DNA of 64,000 bases from Pipra filicauda (GCF_003945595.2 NW_024104443.1:806001-870000), one strand, 5' to 3'. Positions 26,901 through 41,600 are shown, counted from the first letter of the stretch. The notes: generated from the sequence alone by a model not told the origin. Translations and numbers: made by a program.

Positions 26901-27572
26901 TTGGCAAAGAGTTGCTGCCTACTCCCAATTACATGCATTAAATGGTAACAAGATTTCCCAGGCTGGTGCTTTGAACAGCGTGGTTATTCCCTTTGTACAA
27001 TTCCCCAGCATTGGTCAAGCCCCACTGGATTTCACTGATGAAATATGAGAGTTTCATGGTTCTGGAAAAAAAAAATCATCCTTGCAGAATAAGCAACATT
27101 CACAGTCTCTTGTGTAAGCTCATGTTCAAACAGTAGTTTGCAAAAAGAAGAGCTCATGTTTGTGTTACAGCCAATGGGATAAGCTGGGCTTGATTTGACA
27201 CTCGGTATTTCCTCAGGAGAAAGTGCATTAGCAGTGTGTTACATTGATGCCAGGCACAAGCACTCCTGCATTTCAGGGCTGTGCCATATGTGCTCAAAGA
27301 GTAAATTGCTTAGAAACATGCTTTTAAGGCCACCTCTACTCTGCCATTGCACCTTAAAGACAAATCATCAGATGGAAACTTTACACTTCAGGATTCAAGA
27401 AATCTGTTAAAGTGCACTGAGTAATTCTGACAAAACGCAGCCCAATCCTGGAGATTTCTTTGAACATGCCACTTCAAAAGTCACCTACTTCTGCTGCCCC
27501 ACCTCTCAATTCACTTGGCTTCCAGAGGCAGTCTAATGCTGCCACAAAACCTCCTCAAGCCTCAGCAGCCCA

Positions 27573-27672
27573 GCTGTACAGCCCAGCTCCTCATCACATC
27601 ACTGCTGTACAGCCCAGCTCCTCATCACATCACTGCTGTACAGCCCAGCTCCTCATCACATCACTGCTGTAC
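27573..27672. repeat. 31-bp minisatellite, three full copies plus a partial copy
   Basis: Units begin with GCTGTACAGCCCAGCTCCTC at 27573, 27604 and 27635, and a truncated fourth (GCTGTAC) begins at 27666. The three full copies look identical base for base, implying recent expansion and likely length polymorphism. The open frames across it are a by-product of the repeat. Confidence 0.95.
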
Positions 27673-29363
27673 CCAGCACTTCCACACCAAAACAAAGATA
27701 TTTCAGCCACAGTTTGTCCACTCTGAATCAAGAATTAGTGCAAAAGACTACTGCCTCACCTCCACGCTGCCCAAAACACACAGCTGGCTGCCTGTGAGGT
27801 TTTGAAGCCATCAGCCCCTTGTAGAGGGAGAAGGCAGCAAAAAGCTCTACTAACCCCAGGCTGTTCCCTGTGCAGCATTTCCAGCACACTGTCTGTTCTG
27901 GCAGGCACAATTTAACCACTTCCATTTAGTTCAAGTGTCTGCTTAAACAAAAAAAATAAACCCCATAGTAATTTATAGGGGAGTGACCCATGTCCTATTA
28001 CAAACACCCTCCAACTTCCCCCCAGCTCAAAACACCCAGAGGATGGTGAATTGATAGGAAAAAAAAGGGTCTTTAAAACATTTTCCAGTCTTCCCACATC
28101 CACAGCTTCAGAGGCTCTTAGTATTTGAAGTATTAATGGAAATGTTCCATACAATTCCCTGTGCACAGATCTAAAAATAGGTATGGACACAGTAGTAAGT
28201 TTTTGTCTATATTTGCAAGACTCTTACTTCCCTCTCAGGAACCACGACTACCCATTAACGCTGACATTTATTATTTAAAAAAAAGGAGCTATTAAAACAC
28301 CAGAAATTCTTTCAACAATTCAGTGAACATCAGTAATAATAATACATCAATAGCAACCATTAAATATCAATCGATATTCTGGTGAGGGATCACAAACATA
28401 TTCTGAATACTAAGAATGTCAATTTTTCTTTAAGAATTGCTGAAGCCAGTTGATGGCCTTTGCAGATCTGTTCATCATCAGCTTAAGCTCTCCAGCAGAG
28501 CCAGCACACAAAATACATCTGTTCTTACTGTGACAAAAATACCCTTTTTTTTGCATGCCAAGCCCTGTTTGTTCCATCTTTACCCACAATGACATCAAGC
28601 ATGCCAAGCTGCAAGAAGTCAAAAAAGTATCTAACCTTGCTTCAGATTTTTTGTTCTGAACACATTAAAGCTGAAGTGAATGAATCTCACATTCTCCCAC
28701 TAAAGACCTGGGAGGATGAAAAAGACCCAAAAAATCAAAACAGCCAACAAAAGAGAAAACACCTGATCAAAGCAATTCCTACCTTGGCCTCAGTGTCCAT
28801 GGTTTGTGACTTAAACAGAAATGTCATTTATGAGTGAAAAAAGATTGCAACTGAGCTCCTAAATACTTGTTACTGGGCTCAAACTGAAGATACTTCCATC
28901 TTCCAGCTAGATCCTACTGGAAATCCCAAGGCCCTTTCTCCAGAAACCATTCCAAGTGGGATTTGTCTCCCCTTGGTGGCAATGGAGGATTTACAGCCAG
29001 TTGCCCAAACTACCACAGGCAAAGAACAAACGTTACAGGACGTTTGGAGACACGTGATCAGTGTATTCCTTTCTACCATACAGACAGAAAATGGGGTGGG
29101 ATAATGAGGGGAAAGGAGAAGGGGGAAGAATCACATCCTGATTACAAAGGAATTCCTATTCTAGTGGTTAAAAATGAGGACAGAGACGTGACAATGTAAC
29201 CAAACATACAATGAGGCTTTTGTCCCCAAACTACTTGGCTTGTGTACAAGGAACAGAGGAACTTGGGTCGGTGGGGACTGGCTGGGGCAGGGGAAGAGGG
29301 AGAGGCTGATGTTTGTGAAAAGAAAGAGAAATTGGTTAGTCCGCTTTAAGAAAGGCTGTAAAG

Positions 29364-29380
29364 AAAAAAAAAAAAAAAAA
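29364..29380. repeat. A17 homopolymer run
   Basis: Seventeen consecutive A residues followed by G and six more A. No SINE or LINE body is visible immediately upstream, so this is best called a simple repeat. Confidence 0.9.
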
Positions 29381-29768
29381 GAAAAAAGCAGCCTGCTATT
29401 GTAGAATCCACCCACTCACTTCTGAAATGCTCAAAGACCCAGACAGGGATTTACAACCAGCACTTCTAGGCACTGAGTGTGAAACAGAAAACACTCAAAT
29501 GCCCAGAGGCAGTTTGTGTGGTGCCAGAGAAGCAGCTTTTAGATTGCACAGGGTTATGGTCAGAGCCATTTTCTTTCAACAAGTTTGTTACTGCTGAGTC
29601 AGTCACTGAGCTTGGCATTACAGACCATAGGAAGGCACCTGCACACTGCGATTTTCAGCTCTAGTTAACCAACCAACATGTTTTACTTTTCATTTTTAAC
29701 AGTCACACAACTTCCTGGAGAAATAAGAGCATTCAAAAACAGGCCAATAACCTTACAGTCTAGAAGCC

Positions 29769-29805
29769 AAAAAAATAACAATAATAATAATAAAAAAAAA
29801 AAAAA
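29769..29805. repeat. (AAT)n / poly(A) simple repeat
   Basis: A run of AAT-type trinucleotides (ATAATAATAATAA) leads into fourteen A residues at 29792-29805. Confidence 0.85.
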
Positions 29806-32482
29806 GCTGGTGTTCAGTTGACTGCAAGACCAGGGTGAAGGAAATGCAAGTGCTGAGTGAGGTTGTTTTTTCAAACAGTGTCGAGACACATTCAGAAAGA
29901 TCACAGTAATGTAAAGCTTAAAAATTTTGGTGATGATTTAAAAACTATTTTAAAGATAATAAATTCAGTTTAAACCAAGCATATTCCATTTAATACCTCA
30001 CTTATATTGCAGAAGAAAGAGAGTGCTGATGCAGAGGTTTTCTTCAGCCTTGGTTAAAATCGGTTCAGAAAAGATTTATTTTTTCAGAGTCCACTATATC
30101 TGGCTTCTATTTATTTACACGAGTCTATATCCAGCAAGGGTTTAAACTAAATGAAGGTATGGGTTTATACATATCATATGCAATTACAAATTAGGAATCT
30201 CCTTAAACCACCTCTTTCTTTAAAAAGTTATGCACTTTAAGTTTTTTTTCTTTTTAAAGGAATTGGACTGTTGCTGATTCCCATGTATTCAGGGAATCAG
30301 ACTCCTGCTGAAGCCAGCAGCAGGGCATGGAAACTTGTTCAAGTGATTAATTTGTTTAGTGATCAATCCAGAAGCAGCATTTGTATCCTTGAGACCAATC
30401 TACTCCATTTAAAAAACTTTTCTGCGGCAAGTGCTTTTTTTTTTAGTTACAGCTGAGTTACTTTCTAATCCCCTGGTGCTGCAGCCTGCACAAAAAAATA
30501 ACAGCACCCAGGATTTTCAAGTTGTCAGTGCCACAGATGCTGACACTGGGACTGAGTTACACACTGTTTCTGTACTACCCACAAGGGAACAGGGCTGGTG
30601 CCTGCAGCAGTTCCAGCTGCCCCAGTAACATCACACAGGTTATGTGAATGCCACCCAAAAAGATGCACCGTAGAACTAAACCACGATGTTGAAGACACAG
30701 AACATTAAATGATCAATTCTATGTCTGCTTTATTTTTGGGGGCTTTTTTTATTTTTTGGCATTTCCTGTTTAACCCCCAAAGCCAAAGAATGCAGAGGTA
30801 GAGGCCTACCACTCTTTATCCACCAACTGGGCTCTTTTTTCAGTTTGATGCCATTTTATTGTGGGAATGAATCTCCCACATGATCCCCATCTGAATCTCC
30901 CTCTACAAACAAAATCCATGCTTGATCACAGCATTTCCCAGGAAAAGGAAAAAAAACCCAAACAACAGTCTTAACAGGCTGCTGATGCAACTATTGCTTA
31001 CTATACTGGATTGCCTTGGCAGTTGTATCATGATAATTTCAAGTTCCCTGTGGCACGAACCATCTTTTTATTCCACATTTGAACAGTGCTTAGAACAGCA
31101 AAGTCTGTGTCTGCAGACGCAAGGAATAATGGAACAATTAATCCATCCTCTCTCCCCCTCTGCACATCCTTCCCCCCGCCCCCCGTGCTGTAACATGGAA
31201 ATTGTTTCATTTTTAGCCTAAGGAAGTGAGGTTTATACAATCATCCTGTGACAGCTTTACCTCAGCATTTCATTTATTCTTGAGCCATTTGGCAGTCCCA
31301 CGATGCTTCAGAGACAGATTTCAAAGACGTGCAACAAGACTCAAACAGGCACCTTATTAGTGGAGACAGATGAGCACCTCAGGGCTGCAGCACGAGTTTA
31401 ACTACACTGTTAGACACCAGAGAACCCACAGAGAGAAGTAGCACGAGGAGACAATCAGAATTTCACTAGTGAGTTTCTCTACTTCTCCTTTACCTAGATT
31501 TGTAAAAGAATCTAAGGGAGACTGTGCAAAGCCATGTTTCTATCCTTTAATTCCTCTAATGAGACATTAATAACACATCCAGGCATGAAGAGTTTCACCT
31601 TGCACTGTTTTGTTTTTGTTTTTTTTTCCCAAGAAAACCTGAATACAATTTGGGGATAGAACACCCCAAAAAATGAATTCTACGTGCACACTGAAGCTTA
31701 AATAATATGCTAGAATAATAAAATACATTTATTAGAAGAATTAGGAAAAAATCCTATATGATTTTCCAAGGACTAGTAACCAGTAACTAGTAGCTTGTTT
31801 CACTGAACAAGGAAAAAAAAGAGAGAGAAAAAAAATCATCTCCATCTTGTACACGGGAAGAAAAAGGAGAGGATTATGAACAGCTGTCAGAAACATATTC
31901 CATACCAGAAGTGCAGCTATTTTGGCACAGGGGTATGAAAACCTCACAAGAAAGCAGGGAAGACAGCACATTTTTACACTCACTGTCATCTTTCAGCTGC
32001 TTATCCAAGTTTCCCTTGCAGACGTCAGGATGAAAAGAAACAGCCAAAGAGCAGCAGTGGGATGGGTGTTGCATTCACTTCAAAAGAGCTGCATGCAGGA
32101 GGAGTTTGCCAGTATCAATACACTGCAGGCTGGCAGGGCTGAGAAGTTACAAATTAAGTGTGCCTTCATCAGTGACCTACTATGCACAGACCTACTGAGC
32201 TGCTAAAATATTTTTAGTTCGACCAATTCCTGCCTTTTTTGGTTCCTCCTGCTCTTCCAGTTTATCCAGTCGTGTGCACTTTTCCACTCCCTCTTACTGC
32301 CATGCAGTTTTTCGAGTTTGGCTCCAATTACCACTTGTTTCTGCTGCTGGAGTGCTCAGATTTACAGCACTACTGCAAACAGCTCAGGGGGTGGTTGAAT
32401 GGTGCACGTAGTGAGCACTCTGCCAGCTGAGATTTGTCCAGCAGGGAACTCTTCCTGCCCCCGGGAAGGTGGGTGTACTCAC

Positions 32483-32698
32483 CAGCTGGTACTCGCTCCG
32501 ACGGCTGAAGGCTTCCTTGATTCCCGAATCCCTCCAGAGCGCGCCCAGGGCAGGTACATAGAGCTGGAAGGTGGCAGGCTCGATGGGCATTCCAGCTTTG
32601 TTTTCAAAGGCCATCAAAAACATTCCGTGCTTCTCGTTCTCCGTGTACTGCCAAGGGATCCCCAGCTTGTCCCGTGCGTCCACCAGAACCCTGCAGCC
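32483..32698 (-). CDS. GNA12: GNA12 coding exon 2 (residues 108-179)
   Basis: This exon encodes 72 residues of the all-helical domain that closes over the nucleotide. It begins [18 protein letters not shown] and ends [10 protein letters not shown]. The acceptor is ...tcctttag before GGC and the donor is gtgagt after CTG, both phase 0. The reading frame stays open past the donor for some codons, so the exon end is set by the splice site and by homology to the human protein (SEFQL then GESVKYF). Substitutions relative to human as I recall it are conservative, for example Met-Pro-Ile-Glu for Leu-Pro-Val-Glu. The exon is isolated between a 12-kb and a 21-kb intron. Confidence 0.96.
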
Positions 32699-35600
32699 CT
32701 AAAGGATGATTCAGATAAGAAAGTCAGTGATAAAAAGATTAAAGTGCAAAAGAACAAGGACTTGAAGGTACTGGAAGATTATTTTTTTGACACTGTTCTG
32801 GTGAGACTGAACTCAGCAGAGAATCATGTTGTTTATTGCAACATCTCCAACAGAAATAAGATAGAGCTTGCTTCTGTAAGCAGCTTAGCCACAAAATATT
32901 TCTCCAGGTGGAAGAAGTATTAGCAGCAACAGCTACTGGCAACAAGCAATGCTGCCAACAGATAATGAAAGTAAACATCAAATGAGCAAGAGAAGTGTCT
33001 GGGAACTGACGTGTAGTTTTAAAGTAACATCATGCCTGAAACCATATTCTTCCACCTTTTATTTTTTTTCTTTGCATTTGGGTTTTAGATACCAAAAGGA
33101 ACATCCTGGCATTCTCAAACAGTAGGAGATCAGAAGAGCACTAGAGGACTCAAGACATTGCATAGATTTCAAGCTCCCATGCTCAGAAAAGCAGGTGCAG
33201 TTTTTCCTCAGAATCAGCTTACTTTTTGAACCAGCCATACATCTGCTAAGCAATGTGTGACAGGTAGGCTCTGGTACTCTAATTCTGGAAAAGAAATCTT
33301 GAAGCAAAATGATCTTGTTCTCATACTTAACTCAGGATTACTGAGCTGCTCATTTTAACTTTTTGCAGTTTTTATGGAAACTTAATTTCATATTCATGGC
33401 AGCAAGCCAAACACACAAGGTTAAGTAAATTTGAAACTTCAGTCTTGACTCTGATTTCACCTGTACTAAAAAGCTTCAGATTTCTCAATAGTGAGCACCA
33501 TTTTAATAATGGGCAGATCTGTAAATGGTGGCTTAGCATCTCAACTGCCATCAAACTCACAGGTAAGATCTGTGGGTTATAGTGAACTACTTTTCTTATT
33601 GTGTTGATCTTTTGGTTTTATAGATAGGAAAATAAATAAAATAAAAAACCTCCAAAACTGAAGCTCTGTTTCCACAGCTATTCACGTGAACCTCCACATT
33701 ACTGCACTGATATCTTTTTTTGCATACTTTAAGCTATCAAGACTGCACCTATGTTTTCTTAACACTCATACCATTCTGCTCTCCAGTCCTTTAACAGCAC
33801 CACACCAAAACAACAAAAACAACTTTTCCAATAGAAACTAAGATTGGAGAGGGAAGTGAGAAGCAACTTAGTGGGGTGACACAGAATAGGAACTCAAAGC
33901 AAAGTGTCACAGTTGTCACTATGCAACAGTGTTCCTGAAGTGCAGCTTCCCAAAAATGTAAATATTTATGCTTCTCTAGTGATTGTTATTTTCTTTTATA
34001 AAGTAGAGAATATATCTCCACAATACCAGGAAAAGACTAAAACGAAATGTATTTACAAACTGCTGCTTTAAATTCCAGACATAACTATTTAGTAACTCTG
34101 TCATACCGACCAAAAGCCAACTCTCATTCCTAGTTACAGCGTTTATCCCTTTAGTAACACAAGTCTTTGGATCATTATTTGAACGGCACTAACAAACATC
34201 AGCATGAAACCCCCACTTACAAGGCTCTGTCTCTGAACTGCAGATGCCCCCATGGCATCTCACAGCTTTAGACACTTCTGCAAACCATCCCTTCCTCACA
34301 GAACACCATCCTGGCTGCAACTGAAAGCCAGGGGCAGCTCCCCACTATGCCCAGAACTTGGAGATTTTCCAAAGTGTTGCGGCAACTGAGACCAATATGA
34401 CACAGCTATTTCGAGGTATTTAATGCCAGGTTTGTCTCTGCTCAGTGAGAAGTGAACAGATCCCCTTCTCTCCCCACAGACTGCCACCTCTCCCCACGCT
34501 GCCCGGGCCCTGTGTGGAGCTCCCAGCCCACGCAGGCCAGCCCTGACCTTTCGCCTGCCTGGGCCCCAGCTCTGCAGCTCAGCTCCAGCTTTTCCATCTC
34601 ACAGCTTTGGGGCTGATTTAACCCTTATCCCTCTCACAGAGCCTTCAGAGCGTCCCAATGGAGTGACGGCAAAACCGCCCGATTCCTGTTCTGATTTCCC
34701 CACATCTCACTCTGACTTTCCCTGCTCCCACTGGAGACACAGAGGTTCTTGAGAGACTGTTGTTAAGGAAAGTTTTATTATTTGTTTGGAGAAAACCACA
34801 GAACAGTTTCAATCAAGGACGTAGAGACTGCTCCAGTCCCAGAATAGTCACTTATCTGCTGGCTGCTGCTCCTTGGAAATGCAGGTTTGAACCTCTCTGA
34901 GGCAAGAGAGGGAACTAAACTTAGACCTCACCAACCCTATGTGAGTGCACTAACTACTGCAGGGTCAACCATGTGGCATCAGCACCTTCCTCTGACTGTT
35001 CTAGAGACAGAGGTGGCTGCCACCAAAGCCCATGGAGAGCCCACTCCGGGACAAAGAGGCAGCTCCAGAGGCAGGGACATCAGCACTGACAACCAGACAC
35101 ACACAGACACACACCGAATGAAGGAAAAAATATAAATAGGATAGGGGTTAGCAGGAACGCTGTCCTATGCACACCCACAGGAACAGCACCTCTCAAAATC
35201 TGAATTTTTAGAACACAGCTGCTTCAAGATGTGTATCTCCAATGCACCAGGAGTCAAAGCTTTACGTAACAACCAACCAACGTTTCACCCTCCCAACTCT
35301 GAGTGGTTAAAAGTGTTAGTGACTCAGCAAAATCTCCAGTAAAGTGAATCCAAACATTTCTCCATCTCCACAAAACAGCTCCATAAATGCTACAAACAGA
35401 TGTCAGAAAGATGAGGAGAAACAGAGAAATTGCTAAATTTAGATCCCCTGTACTGCTATTCTCGCATCTCTGAGTTACTGGTAACACTATATTTTGCAGC
35501 CTCACTGAGCATTTGATAATCCTTGTCTGATTAATCTGCAGAACAAGTTATGAGAGGAAAGGTTTCCTCTTACTGAAAGCCCATGCAAAACACTTTCCCT

Positions 35601-38600
35601 GCCTCTTTGCTCTAAAAAGACCATCATGGGACGCAGCCAGAGAGTCACTTTCATCTGTAGTTAAAACTGCTTAAAGGTTTGTATGTACTGTTGATGCCCA
35701 GAAGTGAAGATTTCATTTAGAAGATTAGATGTAATTAAAATTTCTGGGATTTCCATTTATTACAGGATGAACAGAAAAGTTACATATATTTGTAAAGTAA
35801 TTTTATCGCAACTGAACTCAAACACTCTTGGTACAAATAAGGAAAAAAACCACCAAACAAGTCTTGTTACATGGACAACCCTCCCTCTCAAGCTCTGACA
35901 ATGAAGGTAACACCAGACTCAGTTCATTGCAGCACTCATTTCACAATAAATCTTCCCAACGTGGCTGTAACAGTTTTTCTGATCTTCTACTACTACAGAA
36001 AACATCAATTCACTCTTTCATGTAGAAGGCTGAACACAATCAATTACCATTCTCTTTTCAAATTTGGAATATAGAAAAAAAACGTTGGGACAACTTTTGA
36101 TGTGAAATAAATTACTGAACAGTTCAACTGATCTAAAGCTTTTGTGCTGCAATCAAAGCAGGACCCAGAAAAAGCTCAGATGGAAAGAATTAAAATTCAC
36201 AGGTAAGGATAGTGTCAGGCATTAGAAATGGCAAACCAGCAGCATAATGGAAGAACCAGCTAGAGAGGAAAAAATAGAAAACTCTCCATTTCATTCCTTT
36301 CCTAATAATTTCTAATATATTCAAGTAGTTGTATAAATCCCTGGCATGCACAAAACCCGAATGGAGACAGGGTAGAAAACGTGTAACAAGAATGTGATGT
36401 GATCTAACTCATGAAATACCATATCTTACACAGAAGAAAACACTAAATAAATCTAGAAATCCACAAATTCTAAAAAAAGATAACTAAGGCATGATATACA
36501 AGAAATGTACAGAAATTACAAACCACCTGCAGAAAGGGAGTAGACAAAGACTGTTCTTCTCCCTCCCCTTGCTACACAAGCACAAGTTATCAAACAGCAG
36601 GTTAAACTAAAAGAAGGAGTTTTCCTGTACACCCCCAGCGAGACAAACTCATTCACACAGGATGTTGGCCAAAAGTATAAATGGACTTAAAAAGCAATGA
36701 AGACAAATAGATGGAAGAAAAGTCCAAAGAGGACTATTCGATTACATTCCAGCTGCAAATCCTGGCGCGAGAAGTTTCCGAAGCCAAAGGCTGCCAGTAA
36801 GTGGAAGAGCACACCAAGGGATCACACTGCCTTGTGCTCGTACCCGTTTTTGGTTGTGGGTTGTTTTTTCATGTCACAGACAAAGCTGGAGCTGCTCTCC
36901 CTGACACAGCACAGCTGTTGGCCCTCAGTGTGTTTGCTGCTCACCAGCAGTATGAAGGTTTTATGAGCATTTCCACAAATGCTCGTTACTAGGACGGGCT
37001 CAAATGTATTTTTTTCTTTTTTACTTTTGAAAGCAGCCTAGCTTTGAAAAAAATCCAGGTTGCCTTGTACTTTTAAATAATACATAAGTGATTTTGTGGG
37101 AATTATTAGAAAGCTTATCACCAGCTAATGTCACTTGAAGCCAGTGATGTTTGCCAATACATGAAGTGTTGCAGTATTTAAAGAGCAGCATGATTTAAAG
37201 TTACCTTACATTAGTAGTTACACTGCTACATAAAACACAACATTCACGTTTTAAATTATTCACATACTTCAGTACTTGAAGGATTCATTATCCTTAAAAC
37301 CTCACACCTTTCACCAGATGGACCAACTCAGAGGCTGAGTGAACACATCTCAGTTAAGCACCAAACACACAATGGGAACAACAGGTTTGGAGGACACTCA
37401 CTCATAGGCAAGGGCAGGTTCTTCCATGCACACACCAGCAGCTAAGGGATCAAAAAATTTGATTATTCAAGTCAAGTGTCCAGAAAGAACTTGCAAACCT
37501 CCTTAGAGTTTGTATACAAATACAAGAGTCTCCTACAGTGCATTTTCTCAAAATAATTTTAAGGAACTACTACGGGGTATGAGATCACAGACAACAGAGT
37601 AACTTACACATGAAATACTACAGCAGCTACTTTTGAAGTTTTTACCATTAATTCACTGTTCAACCTCCTAGCAAAGCTCTGGATGTGCAGTATCTACATA
37701 TCACATATGGAAATATCGTCCTGAGAGAAGTGCTGATCACTGCTGAATACTCACTGGGGGACTCCAAGGCACAGCTACCAGGCAATACTGTTCTCCTGTG
37801 GCTGTAATCCAACAGGAACATGTCAGGCACAGGGAGATTCCAATGGGTTTCCTACTGTGTGTTTTTCCTCACTGTTGTTGACAAGAGACCAACAAGGTCT
37901 GGGGAATCACATCTCACAGAGACCAATACAAATATGAACTAATGTCAAAAGGAGGGTTCCCACCCTGACAAGATATTTCCTCAAGCCACAGAAACAGTAC
38001 AAGGTGATGCAGCTACAGGAACACAGGACCAGCTGCACCAAAAATCTGCAACAGCTCCGTATTCGCTGCTGCCAATACACGACAGAGCTGAATCCCTCAG
38101 CCATGGATGGAGCTGGACCTCTCAGCAGCTCTCTGGCAAGCTAAAAAGATGATAAAATGTAGCCTACATGTATTTTTAGAAGACATCTCTCAACCTTTTA
38201 AAAAAGCCATTTTTGATACAACTTTTAAAAATAAAGTTGTGTTTGCAAATATAATCACATGCACTTTATTAAAATTGCTGTCTGGAACACTGGAGAGAAG
38301 GTGACCTACTGCTAACAAAGTCATAGCAAGACAAACAGATTTTTACACCACACTATCATAAAAGCATTAACAGTGTTTTTCTTTGATCTGTGTCCTTGGA
38401 CCATTCCAGCCAAGCAGTAGCCAAGAAGCCAATGTCATTAAGGATAAGGTTTTGCATTACAGAACAGTCAGTCTAATGACCAGGTACCATCAAAAAGGGC
38501 ATCTTTCCTGGCAGCAAAATTCCACCCTCCCCTGTTTGATATATCTGCCATTTGTCTGAGCCCACAAGCCAATCCAGTGAGCAAACATCACCTAAACCCT

Positions 38601-41600
38601 GGCCATTTAGACAAAAAGTGGTTTCCACTGCCTATATTAGTTTGCTGCAAGGCAAGACAGACACAGGGGTAGGGGTGGGAGCAGCACCAGTTAGCCCAGT
38701 TAGACAAAAAAGCTCACCAGTTGTGCATGCATTTTCACCATCCACAAATTCCAGTACCACCCAGGTGAGAGCAAGGTAAACAGCAAAGATGACCTACCTT
38801 CCAGCCAAACTCACAAATAAAAAGTGGGAACAAAGGGGAAGTGTCATTTACTTAGTCCACAGGAACACAAACACTAAAAAACATTTGGATTAGCCACTGA
38901 CTCTCTGGATTGGGAGCAGCAGTGATGTCTGCTTGTCTGGAAACTCTGAAAAGAGTCCTTGTCTTTGAATGAACGCAGCAAAATGACGACAAATGCAGCA
39001 GAAGAAAAATATTCTCGCTGCAAACTTTACTTGTAACTGGGCCCAAAGTAGAGAGATGATGACCTCAGAGGTGGTGACTGGTGCAGGACCTTACACAAAA
39101 TCAATGCTTTCAGAGTTGTATTACCAGCTTTCTCCTTGTCCTGAGACCATCAGGCCAACATCTCATCCATACTTAGTTCATGCTTTCAATAGAGCAGAAG
39201 CAGAATCTGCAGTTCCAAAAATATCTCCATCAGGTTTGGCAAGACCCTGCCATGCTGCCCTCAGGAACACAGTACCCAGCACGTGCTCAACAGACAGGGA
39301 GGGCCCTTCAACACCAGTTCCTGACCCTCACTAGAGAGAAAAAACCCAGGCAAGTTGAGGGGACTCATTTGGAAACTGCAGCCTTCGATTCCTTCCAGCT
39401 TTTCCTCTTGTTTCTCAGACAGTGTGTACAGGCTTGCTCCAAAGTTTTCCTGTAAATGTTGTTAGTAGCACAATTTGCCTTTTTTTTTTTGCCAATGCTG
39501 TTTCCAAGTTAATTGTAAAAATATATGTACAGTCAACCAACTGAATATAATGTAAGTTCCCAAATTTAGTCACTCAAGTGACTAAACTTATGTCTGGACA
39601 ACATCAAAGTATGTGTCTCCAGTCTCCAGGGACTAAGTCATGTTCTGCAATACTAATGACTACATCACAAGAGCACTGTGAGCTCCATTTTGGAATAACC
39701 ATGAATATTTATCATTTACAACTGACCAGGACTCCTCTTCCACTATCTGCCATGATGAAGACAGATTGCTGCCTCCTAGACCAACCAAGAGACACCTCAA
39801 ATGCAAAGAGACCACCAGAGTTGATGGAATTCACATTGAAGACACAGAAAAGACATCACCTCCAAGTCAGCAAGAGTTTCAGTGTTTAAATGAACCTGGA
39901 ACAGTAAGAACAACAAGACTCAGGGTTTTTTTTCTTTTCTACATAATTTGGTGAATATTATTTTTTCATATTAAATTAAGCTCAGAGCAAAGATAATCGG
40001 AATTAAGAAGTGGTTCCAGCACAGAACTTTAGCACTTGTATACTAAATGTGACGGAAAAGGTCCTGATTAACCACAGCTCCTATGTTCTCCTTGTCACTC
40101 CTCTCAAAAGAAGCTGTCCCAGCAGAAAGGAGACTGACACTGTCCCGAGACCAACTACTCAAACAGCTGGATCCCAGCTCTGAAGTAACAGATGGAGTGT
40201 CACCATCATCACCTCGTAATGGGTTTTTGAATTCATCTGCATGTAAACCCAAGGAAGTGTGGAGTCAAGTCAATTTAAAGAGTAATGAGTTCACGCAATG
40301 AAAAGATGTATTCCCACCTTTGTTTGTAGGTTATTGGAAAAGATGCTTGCATTGTGAATGAGTAGGTAACTTGGTTACTTAAACTGTAGCTCCCAACTAA
40401 ACTGAGGAATATTCTTTTTGCCCTCCCCACAATTTTTGTCTGTATCTGACTTAAACCTGCAAGCTGCAAGCGAGTTTTCTTGGTTGGTTTGTCAATGACT
40501 GGAGGTACAACCACCTCACAGGCAGCCACCATAAACACAACACAGGTACATTGAAGGCACACAGAGTCCCTGCAACAACAGTCCACATTTTGTAATGGCT
40601 ACAGAAGTCCAAAGTTCTTCTTAAAACTGCCTTCAGCACAGACCACTTATTTTGCCTGCTTTCCTGCCACTCATTCCTGCCATCAAGGAGAAATGCTCTC
40701 AGTTGTGCCCATGTGTATTGCACTCAGAAGTCTCAAAGGATTGTTCCTCAGACAGTTTTCACGTTTAAAATCTTTCCTTGTTTTTCCACGCTCAGAGCCC
40801 ACAGCTGAAGTTCCACATCATTTCCTGCGTAGTCCTTCCCTCTGCAACTCCAGGTTTTTCAATTCCTTAGTCAATCATTACAACTCAGGCCACAGACAAC
40901 AAGAAAACACTCACAGATGTATTGAAACCTTGAGCTGGCCTTCTCATTTTCAACACAAAAACTAACATTACCGGAGGAGTTCAACAGATTATACTTCAGG
41001 CTTTTAAAAGCCGAACATTTTCTCTCTTCAGATTGAAATCTCTCAAACAAGCTGGTGCAAGTACCACTCTGGTGCTTGTAGATTGCTTTAATTATTTTCT
41101 TACACAGCTAAACCAGGTTTTTTCAAGCAGCATGATATTCTCATACTTGAAACAAAAAACATTTAGACAAGGAACATCAGAGCTGTGATTCATCGTGTAT
41201 CTGAGCTCTTTAACTCTTACCAAAGGAAGCAAGTAGAGTAGCAAGGCCAACCCATCTGTTTTGAAAGGTATCAGAAGATTCCTTCAGCTACAGTCAGAAA
41301 GCATCAAAATGCTCATGTAACACCACCAGACTTTTCTCAGATTTGAAACTTAAGGTACATGAAAGTTTTCCAAGTTTCTCTGTATAACCAAGAATCACCT
41401 TAAAATTCATGCTGCCAGCGTCAGCTGGCCCTGTCCTATCCACTTTCCTTTTCCAGGTGGGTGTGCTGAAGTCCTGGAGCCTGTGTACTCATACCAGAAC
41501 ATTAACACTGCTGCTTTTCACTTCAATCACCAAAAAGTTCCAAAAAGTTACTTTGAAACTTAGCCTCGATTAACAAGCAAAACCCGAGTTAACCGATGAC

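Larger units (their letters stand above)
11320..32482 (-). other. GNA12: GNA12 intron 2 (about 21.2 kb)
   Basis: Large intron bounded by donor gtgagt at exon 2 and acceptor ttttccacag at exon 3. It is mostly AT-rich unique DNA. It contains a 31-bp minisatellite (27573-27672), simple A-runs near 29.4 and 29.8 kb, an AT-rich duplicated block near 14.7 kb, a G10 run at 12743-12752, a 14-bp tandem duplication near 20.95 kb and a CpG-enriched patch at about 18.76-19.32 kb. No CR1 fragment, nested gene or structural RNA was recognised. The many short open frames have no conserved character. Confidence 0.93.

Noticed and set aside
27460..27805. Overlapping frames across the minisatellite (AQLLITSLLY-type repeats)
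   Set aside because: The repeated peptide only reflects the 31-bp DNA repeat within an intron.
32399..32923. 174-codon plus-strand frame over exon 2
   Set aside because: It is antisense to the conserved GNA12 exon 2 and shows no family resemblance.
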